Origin: Icerya purchasi
Taxonomy: Eukaryota; Arthropoda; Insecta; Hemiptera; Monophlebidae
NCBI GenBank assembly: GCA_039619475.1
Contig: CM077116.1
Span: 27,229,191-27,293,190 of the forward strand
DNA length: 64,000 nt
Direction: 5' to 3'
Shown: piece by piece, positions 1 to 12,546 of the stretch
How positions within the stretch are numbered: the stretch's first letter is position 1
How the letters are laid out: every line of letters starts with the position of its first letter
Position numbers and translations under genes: made by a program
Notes under the pieces: model-generated
Databases searched by the model: none
What the model was told of the DNA's origin: nothing
What the model saw: only the letters and a program-made list of their open reading frames with translations

Positions 1-198
1 CATCGCAGAAAAATTATAACTGACGAGGACATTCTCACAGCCAGAAAATTAATACAGCCATCCAAAAAGTTCATTATCTCTAATGTTTTTCCTGACATTA
101 CCGATGACTGCCTGGCAGAAACTCTCAACTTTCTAAACATTAAAACCGCTTCTAAAATTAGTGAACTGGAGATATCGATAGATAATAACGCATACAAT

Positions 199-600
199 GT
201 GTTCAGTTTCCGTCGACAGATTTATATCAACAACAATAATATAACAATTCCGCCTTCGTTACAAATTAAATTAGAAAATGAAACATTCCATGCCTGTTTA
301 ACCATTGACGACGTGAAATCCTTTGTATGTAAAATGTCTGACCATATATCTTCCCAGTATAAACATCACACCGATCTGAATGAATCGAATGATAATTCCA
401 CCATTTGTGATCAAGACAATCACAGTTTTTCAGGTAATCAAAATTCAAATAATGAAGAACCAGAAGCTACAGTATCAGGTAATACGATTAAAGAATCGCC
501 AAAAATGAATAATAAAAGACCACTATCAACATCCTCCGGATTAGAACTAGCTTCTATACCAAAATTCGAAGATAACAAAACAACCGTAATCACTCAATGA
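199..600 (+). pseudogene. LINE ORF1 (gag-like) fragment
   Basis: The open stretch continues a frame that is already open at position 1, so the ATG at 199 is internal and not a real start. It encodes a polar, Asn/Ser-rich chain. The part around residues 38-52 (ACLTIDDVKSFVCKMSDHIS) looks like an ORF1 zinc knuckle in which the first and last cysteines have been substituted. ORF1 proteins of such LINEs bind the element RNA in the cytoplasm. It is followed by stops and an A-rich tract at about 640-660, then the endonuclease region. Confidence 0.55.
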
Positions 601-1065
601 TCAACAAATTTTGTCGAAAAATGTCCTAAAAACAAAACGCAAAAAAAAAAAAAAAAATTGAAGATACTCTTAAGAGTACCACACAACAGAATGTTCAAAA
701 CTCTACAGAGATTGATGCAGATAAACCAACCAAAATTGATCTGATACCATTTGAGACTCTTCTAAAGAATATTAAAAATATTTTTAGTCCTGATTCAAAC
801 AACCAAGATTAATTAAATGAATTTCTTGAAGAGACCAGAGCCACTTTAAAGCCAAAAGCCATTCAAATGAATTTAAATATCCCAGAGTTTGTTGCAGTTA
901 TAAACCCAAATCAATCCACAAAAATTCGCTTTACAAAAACCGTTAAAACTCTCAATGCAGAGCACCTCTTCTGATTGGTCTAACAACCAATGAGACCCCA
1001 AAAATTGATCAACTAATTCATCCAGCAAACCATCTATTATTTATCCCAAATAATACTGAATAGAA

Positions 1066-1215
1066 CCACCCTAGTAGCTTAGTGGCGTGAATTTAGTGGT
1101 CATGAGTTCGATTCCCAGCGACGGCCAAAAAAGTATAAACTGATTTACTAAAAGGTTAATTTAATGATTAGTTAGTGGCCAAATGGTATTTACTGTCAGC
1201 CCCCCCCCCCAAAAA
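1066..1215 (+). mobile_element. tRNA-derived SINE inserted in the LINE
   Basis: A tRNA-like head interrupts the LINE between its ORF1 and endonuclease parts. The A box TAGCTTAGTGG is at 1075-1085 and the B box AGTTCGATTCC at 1105-1115, a spacing typical of an internal RNA polymerase III promoter. A short body follows, then C- and A-rich tracts at 1200-1218. Being inside the LINE, it is either younger than the LINE or was copied along with it. The 3' boundary and target duplication were not established. Confidence 0.6.
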
Positions 1216-2116
1216 AAATGATTTAACTGGAACTGTAATGTACTTTACAACCATTACGGAGATTTTCAGATTCTTCTTAATGCATACAAAATCCATCCAT
1301 CACAACAGTGCAAAAAATAAATCTCCGAGCTTTCAAAAGTTCAAAATTAATAACTACACTATTTATCGTAAAGAATTAGACCAAATGGTTAGAGCCCACG
1401 GCGAAATAATAATTACAGTGGAAAATTCTGTTTTTCACGACCAAATTCCAGTCAACACACACTTTCAAGCAATGGCTGTTAAAGTTACCCCTCACAAATC
1501 CAAAACATTAACTGCAAGTTGTTTATACCTGACATTCGCCGCTCATTTGAATTAAGTTGCGCTAGTGACGCTACACAAGATCCACAATTCCTAATTATAA
1601 AAGTAACAACGAGAATCATCTTGATCTCGACGGTCCTAATACGGAGTCCTTCAACAATGGCATAACTCTTATCGAAATACAATCAGCTGTTAAAACAGTA
1701 AAAAAGTTGTTTCGGGTCCAGATCAAATATATGTTCAATTTCTGAAAAATGCTTCTGAAAATGTTGTTGTACAACTTTTTCATATTTTCAGTTAGATCTG
1801 TAAACAGCATAGTTTTCCAAAAATGTGGAAAATTGCGATCATTTTACCTTTTCTTAAACCAAATAAAAACCATTTTCTTATAAATAGCTATCAACCAAAT
1901 TCTCTGACCTCGAACCTTTGGAAAGTTTTTGAAAGAGTAATTAAAAAGCGTATTTTTTGGATTTTTGAAAAAAAAGAAAACTTTCACCATATCAGTGTGA
2001 TTTTCGATCTTTAAAATCCACACGTTAAATTAGCTACTCTATATAAATTTAGAATAATTCAATCGTTCCGTACTAAAAGCCACCTTCTACCATATTCTTC
2101 GATATAAATAAAGCTT

Positions 2117-2641
2117 TTGACAAGGGTCTCGAAATACAAGATTATAAAAAACCTTCATTCTTGGAATATTAAAGGAAATATTATTCATTTCATCAGTAAT
2201 TTTCTTAAAGATAGACAATTCATGTCACGCATAGGACATTCTCTTTCTAACCAGTACACCCCCGAAAATAGAGTCCCGCAAGGCACTGTTCTTAGCCCAA
2301 CATTATTCATTACTGCCACCAACAATTTACCGCATGCAATCCCATCCATGACATACAAATTCCTTTTCGCAGATGATTTCTGCATATTTATCATTTGTAA
2401 AGATGCAAAATTAAAAGAAACTGCTCTTCAGCAAGCGATAAGCCATATTCACCCCTGGTCTCAGCAAAATGGTCTTGGTTTTTCTTATGAAAAATCAACA
2501 GCAATCCACTTTTGTAGGCATTACAAATGCCATCAAACCATACAGCTTCAACTGAACAATATGTCCATACCAGCTTCAGAATCAGTCAAATACCTTAGAA
2601 TAACATTAGACTCTCATATATTTGGCTCCTCACATCGGTAA
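2117..2641 (+). pseudogene. LINE reverse transcriptase fragment
   Basis: This is the longest open piece of the LINE at 1-3230. The order is KNLHSWNIKGNIIHFISNFL (thumb-proximal helix region following motif A), PQGTVLSPTLF (motif B, GxxQG-like), then FADDFCIF (motif C, with the catalytic aspartates intact), and a conserved W of SQQNGLGFSYEKS. The motif A aspartate region just upstream (FDINKAFD-like at about 2100) is split by a frameshift. The upstream frame at 1823-2014 contains the fingers segment (LPFLKPNKNH, YQPNSLTSNLWKVFE). It is non-functional because it is in several frames. Confidence 0.8.
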
Positions 2642-3588
2642 CTTGAAAAATAAATGTTTTTCTAAGATTAACCTCCCAAAAAAGTTGTCTCATAATAATT
2701 ACGGCTCTGATCGACTTACATTATCGAAACTGTATAGTGCCCTTATCCGTCCAATTCTTGATCATGGTTCTTTTATATACAGCTTTGCAGCCTCACTCGA
2801 AATCCACTCAACACTATTCAGAATACTAGCTTGAGAATATCGACTGGAGCTTTCCGTACCACTCCAACTCCAAATCTTCTATCCATAGCCTCCAAACCAC
2901 CTCTGTCAATCCGAACACAAGATACTTCCTTAAGTACTAGCCTCAAAATGTTGGCAAATCCTACCTTCCATTTTCCCTTCGAACATCTGGCTCCTTTACA
3001 ATTCTTGTCATAGAATTATCTTACTTTTCTTCAATCTATACTTACCAATGAAATAAAGATACACCATTTTTCAATAAATCTTAACTCTCCCTGGATAACT
3101 TTTAAACCAGCAATTAATTTCTCTCCTTCTGAACTCTAAAAAACCTGCACAAATCCTGCAATTATTCGTCAAAATTTTCTTGCACTAATCAGTGATTACT
3201 ACTCTGATTTCGAGCATATCTACACCAATGTAGCAAAAAGGATTTTGAATTTTAAAAAGTTAATATTAATTTTTCCGAAATCATTATTAATTTTTAAATT
3301 TTAAATCAATCAAACGATTGGGAATCTTAGACGTCACTAGTACGGTCTTAAAAACCAAGTCACCTTCACGTTGATATATTGTTGAAGTTCTTCTTCATAA
3401 ACTTTAGAGTGACGCTTAGTGATCACGTTTATCATCATTATAATTTTTGTACATTTCATTTGCGATCTTTTAAAAATAACATTTCAGAGATTTATGAAAA
3501 TAGAACACAAAAAGTATACATTAAATTGTAAAAATTAAAATCATCTATAATTTCTACAATAAAAAAGTGGTAAAAAATTTAAACCTAC

Positions 3589-3794
3589 GCTGAAATTTTT
3601 GGGATTTTTTCTTTTATTTCTCCTTGATGTTCCGGAGAAATAGTACTAAAATCAGAAAGACCTTCGGCAGAACCATAATAACCCAATTCATTCCGCAGTT
3701 TCACGAAACAATCGACGTGATACCATCTATCTAACCCACCAAACTTACGACCTTCTTCACTTTCGTAATCCTTTTTGGAAATACGAATATCACC
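3589..3794 (-). CDS. Parp1: PARP1 exon 4, second half of zinc finger 2
   Basis: After an acceptor TTATTTTAG the exon reads GDIRISKKDY and then LDRWYHVDCFVKLRNELGYY, the second half of PARP1 Zn2 with ligands H161 and C164. It continues through the conserved FSTISPEHQGEIKEKIP segment. The 3' border is uncertain. The best donor is GC|GTAGGT, which ends the exon at 3589 (68 codons plus 2 bases). Without splicing the frame meets a TAG within two codons. The next exon (NLS linker and Zn3) is not in the window. Confidence 0.88.
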
Positions 3795-4399
3795 CTAAAA
3801 TAACAAAAATGTTGAATTCTTTATTTAATTATAAACAAAGTTAAGTAAAATACTCACTTAAAAATGCAAAATTTTAGTGTATTTGCAATAATCGTAAATT
3901 TTACCATATATTTTACATTCTAAATTAACTTAATACAGGAAAAAATTAATTTTGTTCTAATTGAAATCAGTTATTTCGCATTAAGACGACGCCGATTATT
4001 CATTTTTGTAGAGAATAAAGATAAAAAAAAAAAAAAACAGCTAATATTAACTGTAATCTTACTAATGCTGTTGCAAAATCCCGCTGGATTAAATTCGACA
4101 TACCAATTCATTGTTTTCAAATGTAAAATTATTTTCCTATTTAACTAATCAAGCGACAGGAATGGTAGGTTTTGGTATTTCATCAATAATACTTACTACC
4201 ATCAAGGGACATCCTATAGTTCTTTATATATTATACATTTGTACGTATCACTTAACCAGGGTCATGCCCAAATACGTTCTCCTAAAAACCTTATATGTAT
4301 GATATTGATGCGTTATCATAGAGTACGTAACATTATAGAATCTATTAAATTAGAATTAAATGTTTACGCACTTTCTATGTTTTCATTCGCAATTTAAAA

Positions 4400-5650
4400 C
4401 ATACCTGCGGAATTTCTTTCAAATAAATCATGAACACCATGTTGATAAAAGGCCGTAACCTCGCTTCTTCTTTTCCTATTTCAAAATCAATATTTAGTAT
4501 TATTTTTTGTTGCGAGCAAACATTCAATATTAATCTTATTTCTTTTCAAAATTTCGTTCTTCGGGGTTCCCAACAATTTCTCCTTTTAACTCTGTCAAAT
4601 ACTTTTTCCGTATCAATATACATTACAATTCGCATTTCCCTTTTCTTTTTCGTACCTTTCGATAATTATCTTCAATGTTTCAATAACGTTTCTCATTCCT
4701 AAGTCTGTAACTTTTTTTCAACTCTGCTTTGCATCCTGTTATAAAAATTTCTTCAATATCCTCGCTTATGTAAAACGAGGCTGATTATTCTATAGTCCAC
4801 ATACTACGCAACATTCGACTCCTCTAGGAGTACGATCAGTATTTTCGAAAATTACTCTGGTCATTTTCGCTATGACTTCATTATATCATTTTATTAATTT
4901 TCGGAATTTATCAATTCTCCTAATCTTTTTATTTTTCATATTCCTTATCACATTTCAACTTATTATCTCATAATCTCGTATCTTACTTTGTTACCTTTTA
5001 TTTCCCTTAATTTTTCTATCCGTTCAGTTTTGAACTAAGAAGTTTTTTCAAGTACCCATTGAGTGTTTTTAATTTTTCGTCTTTTGTATCTACGTTTTCT
5101 TCCTTTCTTTTACTTATTGTTTTTTTAATCAAAATCCTTTTTTAATCTTTAGTTACATGTTATTTTATGTTCTTTTTCTTTCTACAATTTCAATATATTC
5201 GCATTCATCTTTGAGTCAGATTTCTCTCAATTTTCCCATTGTTTTTTTCCATAATTTTTTTTTCTTTCCTTAAGTTTACTCTTTCTTCCATTACATTTAT
5301 ATATTCCGTTGCACAGGAATTCCTAAAACTTGCCCTGCATTTTTATCGATTACTCCTGCTATTATCTTTCCAAAATTAAGCTTCATGTTTTTTTCTCATT
5401 TATTCCTGAAACTACATTATCTTCATTCTTATTTGGTTTACTCTTCTCCCTTTCTTACTGTTTTTTATGTAAAAATTCCCCTTTATAACTACATTTTCTT
5501 TTCTTCGCATAAGTTTTTAACTGGTACTTATTTATATTATGGAAGGATTATGATCAAAATCAATATCGACACCAAACAGAGGGTAACATCTTTTAACACT
5601 CATTTCAGTATTTTTCCACCTTTCATAACATATAACTTTTAACTTCTAAA
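4400..5650 (-). mobile_element. Antisense LINE relic with reverse transcriptase motif A
   Basis: Read on the minus strand, the stretch around 4720-4570 gives GMRNVIETLKIIIERYEK followed closely by RIVMYIDTEKVFDRVK. That is the spacing and sequence type of the palm helix and motif A (catalytic Asp in YID) of LINE reverse transcriptases. Just upstream is DYRIISLVLHKR, the usual start of the fingers (YRTISL), and downstream is GKEEARLRPFINMVFMIYL, a motif B to C remnant. The frame changes repeatedly and long stretches are beyond recognition. The outer limits are approximate. It lies in PARP1 intron 3. Confidence 0.65.
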
Positions 5651-6160
5651 CTCATCACCGTATATAATATATATAATCTTCAGTAATGAATTGCCCTTGC
5701 GTATTTATTTCGATCAGTTGCTATCCCATTCCTTCTTTACATTTGTCATTTTTCAATTCTACTTGCCCTTTCCGCCTAGTTTGAACTGTTACCACGATAT
5801 AATTTAATTTTAATTTTTGTTTTTATTGAGCTCTTAAAGTATTTCTTTTTCGGTACTTTTTTCGTTTTAACCCTCTTTCTTTGCGATTTATAATATTTTG
5901 AAATAATTTAATATAAATATACATATAATTTTGAAGTAACGAAACAAAAAAAAAAAGGAAGAGTAAAGGTAACGGTAAAAAATGTTGAGCAACGGGCACT
6001 TTAAAAGCACGGAACACACCTGAGTAAAGAAATAATCTTTTTTTTTCCCACTAACTGTAATTAAAGACGTACAATTTAACAAAATAAATATCTTTTGTTG
6101 CAAATAATAGTCTGCCTGCTACTATTAATTTTTAAAAGTTAAAAAAAGCAAGTCCCACAT

Positions 6161-6203
6161 ATCCATGATAAGGTATCATGGATTGTGAAGTTAAGATTCA
6201 CAA
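6161..6203. repeat. Two adjacent perfect short hairpins
   Basis: A 10-bp perfect stem (ATCCATGATA at 6161-6170 with TATCATGGAT at 6174-6183, 3-base loop) is followed directly by a 7-bp stem (TTGTGAA at 6183-6189 with TTCACAA at 6197-6203). No open reading frame or element is recognised around them. Confidence 0.6.
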
Positions 6204-9200
6204 TGTATTAAGTCCAAAGGCACTAATGAGAGTAGGGGAACCCGTTCCTTTCTTTCGGCCGTCTTTACTTCCCCAAATTTCTTTGGTACCCAATTATTTA
6301 GTTACAAATTTTTAATTCCCCATCTGTTTATTTAAACATCATACGATATATAAATAACTGGAACTTTTACCTTAAAACATTCATATCGGACTACAAAACG
6401 ATAAATTACTACTGTAATCAATAAATTTCTGATATTATCGTAATTAATCCATTTTCCCTTTTTTTTTTTAACTTGGCATATTTACATATTCAGAAAGTAG
6501 ATGGCAATTAAAATGCTTACAGACCACACGTTTTACTAAATTCGCTATAGTGCTGATATTTATAACATCAATTCCATTTAAGTTAAGAATAAGTGAAAAA
6601 ATGTCTTCAGTGAGGTATTAAAATTTACCTTGTTTAAAATCAGATCCGGCAATTTATAGAAAGTTGCTCAATGCTAAGTTTTTCTATTACAATCTTAAAA
6701 AATGTTGTAGTTCTGTCAAAAACAAATTTTGAATAAAACTAGTATTTAATTCATAGATTTACTTTTCAGTACGTTCCTTCTAAAATTATAAAGTTACAAA
6801 GAACTGCTTTGTTATAATAATGATTTGACATTTTTCTTGAACATGACAAATGGAGCTCACCTAAATGTAATTTAACATTATTTTTCTGAGCCACCAGCAA
6901 TCACTGATATCTCGCATATTTTTCAAAATATGCAAACTGTTCCGAATAGCTTTAACAACAATGATTAACCTCTCGTAATAAATAATACATTACAATCTTC
7001 AACAATATTTTAAATTAAATTATAAATAACAAGCTGACACGTAAAACGGAAATAATAAATGTTTAAAAATGTTTCCAAAATTTCAAAAAATTATTTTCAA
7101 TAAAACGAACACAAACAACTTAACCTACTCCATCGTTTTTACGTCACTTTCGTTACTAAAGAAAATCTCAAGTTCTTATTTATTAATAACGAAAAAGTTT
7201 CGCCGTAAAAAATTGGCAGGATTTCATTTTAATCGTTCATATATTTTTTTAGAGCTATCATTTTGATTCTGAAGTACATCCACAAAGGACCGAGTAAAAC
7301 TACTTACAGTTAATTTAATACCTGTGCTCGTTTTAAAGGATTTTCCGCGTTTACTTACTGCCAATTAATTTCAGAATATTTTTAATGCTAATCTTAGAAT
7401 TATAACCATTCAGAACCAACTATTGCATGCAATTGCGAATATTTCGGCGTTGAGCTATATTTTCCTTCGTTACTTTTTAACATGTACGCGCAGATTTTAT
7501 TTTCATCGTTATGAAGCGATAGATATCACAACAAATAATTTTTACTTTAAGCGGATAGATCGTTTTATGTGGTTTTACCGTTCACAATACACTTTAAAAG
7601 TAAAAATAATAAAATAAGCGGCTTCGTAGAATAAAAACGCATTTAGTCAGTATAAAAGAGTTTACTTCAAAATTAACAATTTATAACAACTTTGAGAATG
7701 TTACAATAGTACTGCAAGACTAAAAAAGTTACGTTTTTCATCGCAATTCCTACTGCGCCGTATTTACATTGTACGTACTCTGGAAGCAGTGAAATAAGCA
7801 TTCGAAGTTGCCGCTATTTTAATTATCAATTTGAAGAAGAAAAAGAGCATGACAAAATAACGTCAATAAAAAAATATTTATGATATACAATTCTAGAATT
7901 TTCTTCGCTCCAGTGCTGATTTTTAATTCAAGTATTTCATAAATTAAAAATAATAAAAAGCGCTACTTTTATTAACGATCATATCAATGATATTATGATT
8001 TTTGGTACCAAATATAAATTTCATTTTATTGAACATCACTTACTGCTTATTTGTAAACATATAAGCACTATTATAAACTTTCCTCGTGTATCCGGTATGA
8101 ACGACAATAAAGGAACTAGACAAATTAAACTTACCGAAATAAAAAACTTGAATTAAAACTAATGGAATATATTTGTTTTATGAATAACTTATTAATGCAA
8201 AGAATTTTTTTTTACTTAATTCATACAGATGCTTAAATACACATTTTACTACTTTTTTTGCAAACAATTATACCAAAATAATAAAAATTCTCCGAGAGTA
8301 TTAATAACCGGCAAGTTAGTTTGAAAATAGTTTATCGGGCAGTGTTCCCCCAATAGTAACTTTTACACTTTCTCTGATATATGTCCACTAACGAAAAGTG
8401 TTACCGAAAAATTGCTTGTAACAGTTTTATTCTCAAGATCTTTAGGTTGGATCATCAATAGATGACCAGAGCAAATGAGCAGAAGAAATGATTCGGGAAT
8501 AACGAATATTTTGAATTATTCACTCAATTGAATTTAAAAACTGAAAATTACACTTAGAATATGTATATACATTTTCGTAGTATCAGCTTTAATTGTTTCC
8601 CCCCCGACAAAAGAGTACACGATAAAAACGCACAGGACAAACACGGATAAAAGCGCACGACGATTTGCAGAACAGCGGTTAATTTATTAATTTTTCCTTT
8701 CTCGGCAGTTGCGTCAATTGTGAAAGGGCAAAACTGGACAGTTTCCCCTAAAAATTTAATATTTAAAAAAGTTAACCATGATCAGCTTTTTATAACAAAG
8801 TAAAAACAATACAATTATGTATTTGTTTGTTAATCATCATAATATCTATTGACTATAACCACTAGCAAGTTACCACAAATATAAAATAAAATTTCTATCA
8901 ATAATGTATTCAGGGGAATTTCGAACACTTCAAAGTGTATGGGGAGAGTGAAATACTGAGAATACCGATTCAATAATTATTTTTTATAATTTACGTATAT
9001 ACCGAAATATCATTAATTTTCTTAAAATATTGCAATCTAAACCTTTTATTTTTTACTGCTACAGTTAAAATTAATTCAGATGAAACTGTGAGGATCAAAA
9101 ATATTTTGAAAATAAACTGAATTTTCCATTAAAAGAAATCTCACCTTTTTAAAAATTGGTTTATGCTAGTTCTACAAGTTTTTCAATAAAACGAATTTTA

Positions 9201-9469
9201 AAAAATTGAAATTTATATCATAATCATCTTTTGTCAACATAAGTTATTTGTTTGATAACAGAATTTCCCGATTATCATTCTGATAATGTGAAAAACTTAA
9301 ACTCCGTTTTTGTTCCATAAAACTTCAAACTTTTTTATTAAGGGAATTTAACTCGTTTTTATTTTAATACTACCAGAATAAAATATAGTATAAATATAAT
9401 GACTGAATGATTTAATTCTGAACAGAATTTACTGTTTATTAAGCGGTTTCCCTGATATATACTTCAAGT

Positions 9470-9545
9470 CCGTTATAGTGGTCTAATTCGTACGATGCTT
9501 GGCCGTTGTCAAGAAGTTCACGATTCGACCCTAACTACAGATAGA
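9470..9545 (+). other. tRNA-like A box/B box motif, possible SINE head or tRNA pseudogene
   Basis: A TAGTGGTCTAATTCG segment (A-box-like) near 9476 is followed about 40 bases later by CACGATTCGACCC (B-box-like), and GTTA/TAAC could pair as part of an acceptor stem. The clover leaf is poor and no anticodon can be assigned, so this is probably a SINE head or relic and not a functional tRNA. Confidence 0.3.
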
Positions 9546-10199
9546 CATAAACATTAAAAATATTTGTACTCTATTGTTGTTGAGATAATGTCTTGATATT
9601 GACGGACCAGAAGTATAGACAAAAAAGATCTAAAATTAATTTCAATAAAATACTTCCGAAATTTAAGTTACGGCGAACTTATGAAAATTTTTCGAGTAGA
9701 GCTGAAAAAAGATCAATTAAGAACATTGTGTTTGACTGATTTATTACTTTCTTTTTTGAAGAAGCGTTAAAATAATCAAATTTAATGATTCTAACCGAAA
9801 TTCATTTGCTTTTAAAATTCATAATTTTTAATTTCTAGTTCTATGGAAAAATTTCAGTTGGCTGAGTTAATGTCTGCAGTTGCACGCCCCCTCAAAACAA
9901 AACAAAACAAAACAAACAAAAACTAGGTGGTTGGTTATTAGTTATCAACTAGCTTGTATCACTTGGCTTCCGATTATCAATCGGTTAATTACCCTGTTAC
10001 ACATTTTCATATGGATCGTTAAATAGTTCAAAATTCCGTTTATTTCACAAATATTTGTGGTCCCCACAGTTCGGTCTGAATCAATTTTAACTGCAGTAGT
10101 AAAAAATAAAAGAATTACGTTGCGAAAATTAAAAAAAATATATGAAAAAACACCATACATTTCATTATACAAGTATTGATACGGATTCGGTACTTTTGG

Positions 10200-11160
10200 C
10201 GCTATCTGTTATTCGACGTTCGAGCTAGAAATTATTCTTCGGTGTATTCATTAATTCTCGGTTTCTCGAACGTCGATATATTTTACATCGCCGTTTTGTC
10301 TTGTCTTGGTAGCTTATCTGCCCGATACCAAAAATCCCCGAGATCAGTGGCGTGATCGGCGAGTACACGGTCGCGCTGGGGTAGAGACGCAATAGTGTCT
10401 GAGTGGTAGTGGTCAGTGGCCAAGACAATGATATGCACGTGCGGCAAGAAGCGCAGTATAAAATGTGCCGAGTAATGTCGAGCCGCAAGAATATTATAAA
10501 AACCCGCAAAGGCAGGCAGGGTAGGAAGCGCGGGGGATCTATCGGCGTGAATTCTCGCGCGTAATAGTTTTTAATTTAACTCTCTTAGAAGTTCGCGTAT
10601 TGTAAGCTTGACAACTGGCACGTGGTCGTCGAATGTTCCAGTTCTTTTTGTTTTTTCGTACCGTTTCGTGTATCATAAGAGCGCTATGTCGCGAATCTTA
10701 CCGTTTGTATCTTCTTTTGTATAAGTTTACTGTGAAATTTGTTCTGATTTATTATTATCGGTTTTGCCGTATGCACAAACGTAGGCAATCGCTAAACCCG
10801 GATTTTTATGCCGTTTTTTTTTTGTTTAATATACGCGTTTTTGGTTCAAAGTGTATTTCATTGGACATGTGGTGCGGGGGCTTCATGATATCTGCGGTGT
10901 GAAGAAAACACCGTCATTTCAGGGCGAGATCGAATTCGTTTTTTCTTTTCCTTTTTTAAATTTTATATCTATTTTTCCTCTTTTGGAATTTTTCCGATAG
11001 TTTTTCCAAAAAGCCTAATGCTCCGAAAGAGACCTATCCGATTGTGATACCGCGGGTGTTGATAGTCCCTGTGTTTTTCATTTTTTTTGTTATTTTGTCG
11101 GAGAGATCAGTTCTTTACAAATGGCTCCCGTAACAGGGACTAATCGAGGATGAGCGGATC
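10200..11160. promoter_or_regulatory. CpG-retaining, GC-enriched island with TATA-like boxes inside PARP1 intron 3
   Basis: This stretch stands out from the flanking AT-rich intron by many CpG dinucleotides and mixed base use. It has TATA-like boxes at about 10457 (TATAAAA) and 10495 (TATAAAAA), and an 11-bp perfect inverted repeat (CGACGTTCGAG at 10214-10224 and CTCGAACGTCG at 10265-10275). The 89-codon open frame at 10633-10902 is not recognisable as a protein. The island could be a promoter with first exon of an unannotated transcript on the plus strand, or the end of an unrecognised element such as an LTR. I cannot decide between these. Confidence 0.35.
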
Positions 11161-11859
11161 TGCATCAGTATATAGCATAAAAAATAATTATTTTTTAATT
11201 CTATGCAATCATAAATCGGTATTTTCGGTATTGCATCCCCTCCCACCAATTGGGAATGTTCGAAACGCCCTTGAATATATTATTGATACAAATTTTATTT
11301 TGTATATTTGGTAACTTCCTAGTGGTTATAGTCATAGACACGATTATTAACAAATAAACACATGTTTCAGAAGAAAAAAAGAAAACAGAAAAATGACGAT
11401 GATACAAAAAATTGTATTGTTTTTATATTATTATAGAAAACGATAATCTTTTGAAATTTTATTAAATTCTTGGGGGACAACTATCTTCTCATACCTTTCC
11501 ACAAATGACGCATTTGCCCAAAACAAAACAATTAATAGGCGAGCCTCTGTTCTACAAATCGAGATACGCTTTTGTCCGCGTGAGCATTTATCTGTGTGCG
11601 CTTTTGTACGGTTACTACATTAATTATTCACTTAGATTCACACATTTCCCGCTTCAAAAAATAGTATTAAAAAACTATTAAAATTGGCAAATCGTTTTCT
11701 AAAAAAAAAAAAAAAAATTACCTTCCTTTTTTTTTAAAATTAAAACTTAGATAACTTCACGCAAATAAAATCAACAGCAAAATTATATAACGATAATAAA
11801 CTAATACAAATAATAAAACTATTAAACTAAAGATAAATATATATATATGATCGGTGTAC

Positions 11860-12011
11860 CTTAATTATTTTTTCTTGGCATCCTAAACAAACTGCTCTAC
11901 TTGACTTTGAATACTGTATAGTGAAATCTTTGTTTACGGTTTGCACACTTTTCCGTTTTTTACCGCCGCCTTTTCCAGCTGGTGTACTTATTTTCTGGGA
12001 TGAACCTTGCT
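11860..12011 (-). CDS. Parp1: PARP1 exon 3, linker and first half of zinc finger 2
   Basis: The exon spans 152 bases between TTTTTAG and AAG|GTACAC and is read in the phase left by exon 2. It encodes residues 85-135. First comes a short basic linker (GKGGGKKRKS), then FTIQYSKSSRAVCLGC with zinc ligands C126 and C129 of Zn2. This is almost the same residue numbering as the Zn2 cysteines of vertebrate PARP1, which supports the four-exon model. The exon sits alone between an 8-kb and a 7.7-kb intron. It ends in phase 0. Confidence 0.92.
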
Positions 12012-12546
12012 CTAAAAAATATTAATTATAAATTATGAAAAAATAATGAAATTGGGTTTATTTTTTAAATTAATTAGTTAAAACTAATACTCGCAGAACT
12101 TATACTATATTATGATCATACAATAAAAAAATTTGGTGTTTTCGCGTAATATTAATTTAATTAAATGTATTTTTATTATTAAACATTTTTATTATTTGAT
12201 AATTTATCAAGTACGGAGAAAACTCCGCGCAAAACTGGTACCATTGTGTTAACTTTTATATGCAAATTTTAATTTTATGAAAAAAGTTGTTTCTACGTAA
12301 TTAAATTTTTTCGGATGTGATTTGCAATATTACTAAAATTATGAACTACCTATATTGATTTTTAATCCGCGTTTACTATTTTTAACCATTTCCGATTTGT
12401 ACGCGTGTTCAGATCTATTAATGCAATGTGATTTACTTCATCACTACCTCATACCATAGAGAAAAAAAAAAACAAAAAAAAACGTGTTATCTATTTCCAT
12501 ATTATTGTTCTAGCTATTAGCACGTTGAATGATGAGATGACAATAA

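Larger units (their letters stand above)
1..3230 (+). mobile_element. I-like non-LTR retrotransposon, decayed, truncated at the window edge and in the RNase H region
   Basis: Broken reading frames follow the order of an I-like LINE. At about 1-600 there is a gag-like ORF1 with a degraded zinc-knuckle segment (SFVCKMSDHISSQ, outer cysteines lost). At 1240-1700 there are apurinic endonuclease remnants (KINNYTIYRKE, RAHGEIIITVENSV). At 1820-2900 lies reverse transcriptase: motif A remnant before VSKYKIIKNLHSW, the NRVPQGTVLSPTLF motif at about 2263, and the catalytic FADD at about 2370. The last recognisable stretch (DFEHIYTNVAK) resembles the start of an RNase H domain (YTDGSK) and then stops. 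Frameshifts, stops and a SINE insertion show that it is dead. Assignment to the I group rather than Jockey is an inference from FADD and the RNase H start. Confidence 0.82.
3795..11859. other. PARP1 intron 3
   Basis: Besides the LINE relic at 4.4-5.65 kb, the intron holds a pair of adjacent hairpins (6161-6203), a tRNA-like motif near 9475 and a CpG-retaining island at 10.2-11.15 kb. The rest (about 5.7-9.4 kb) is AT-rich sequence with short homopolymers. I see no gene, element end or conserved motif in that part. Confidence 0.7.

Noticed and set aside
10200..11160. LTR of a retrotransposon
   Set aside because: Considered because of TATA boxes and composition, but no TG...CA ends, no primer-binding site, no second LTR and no gag-pol nearby.
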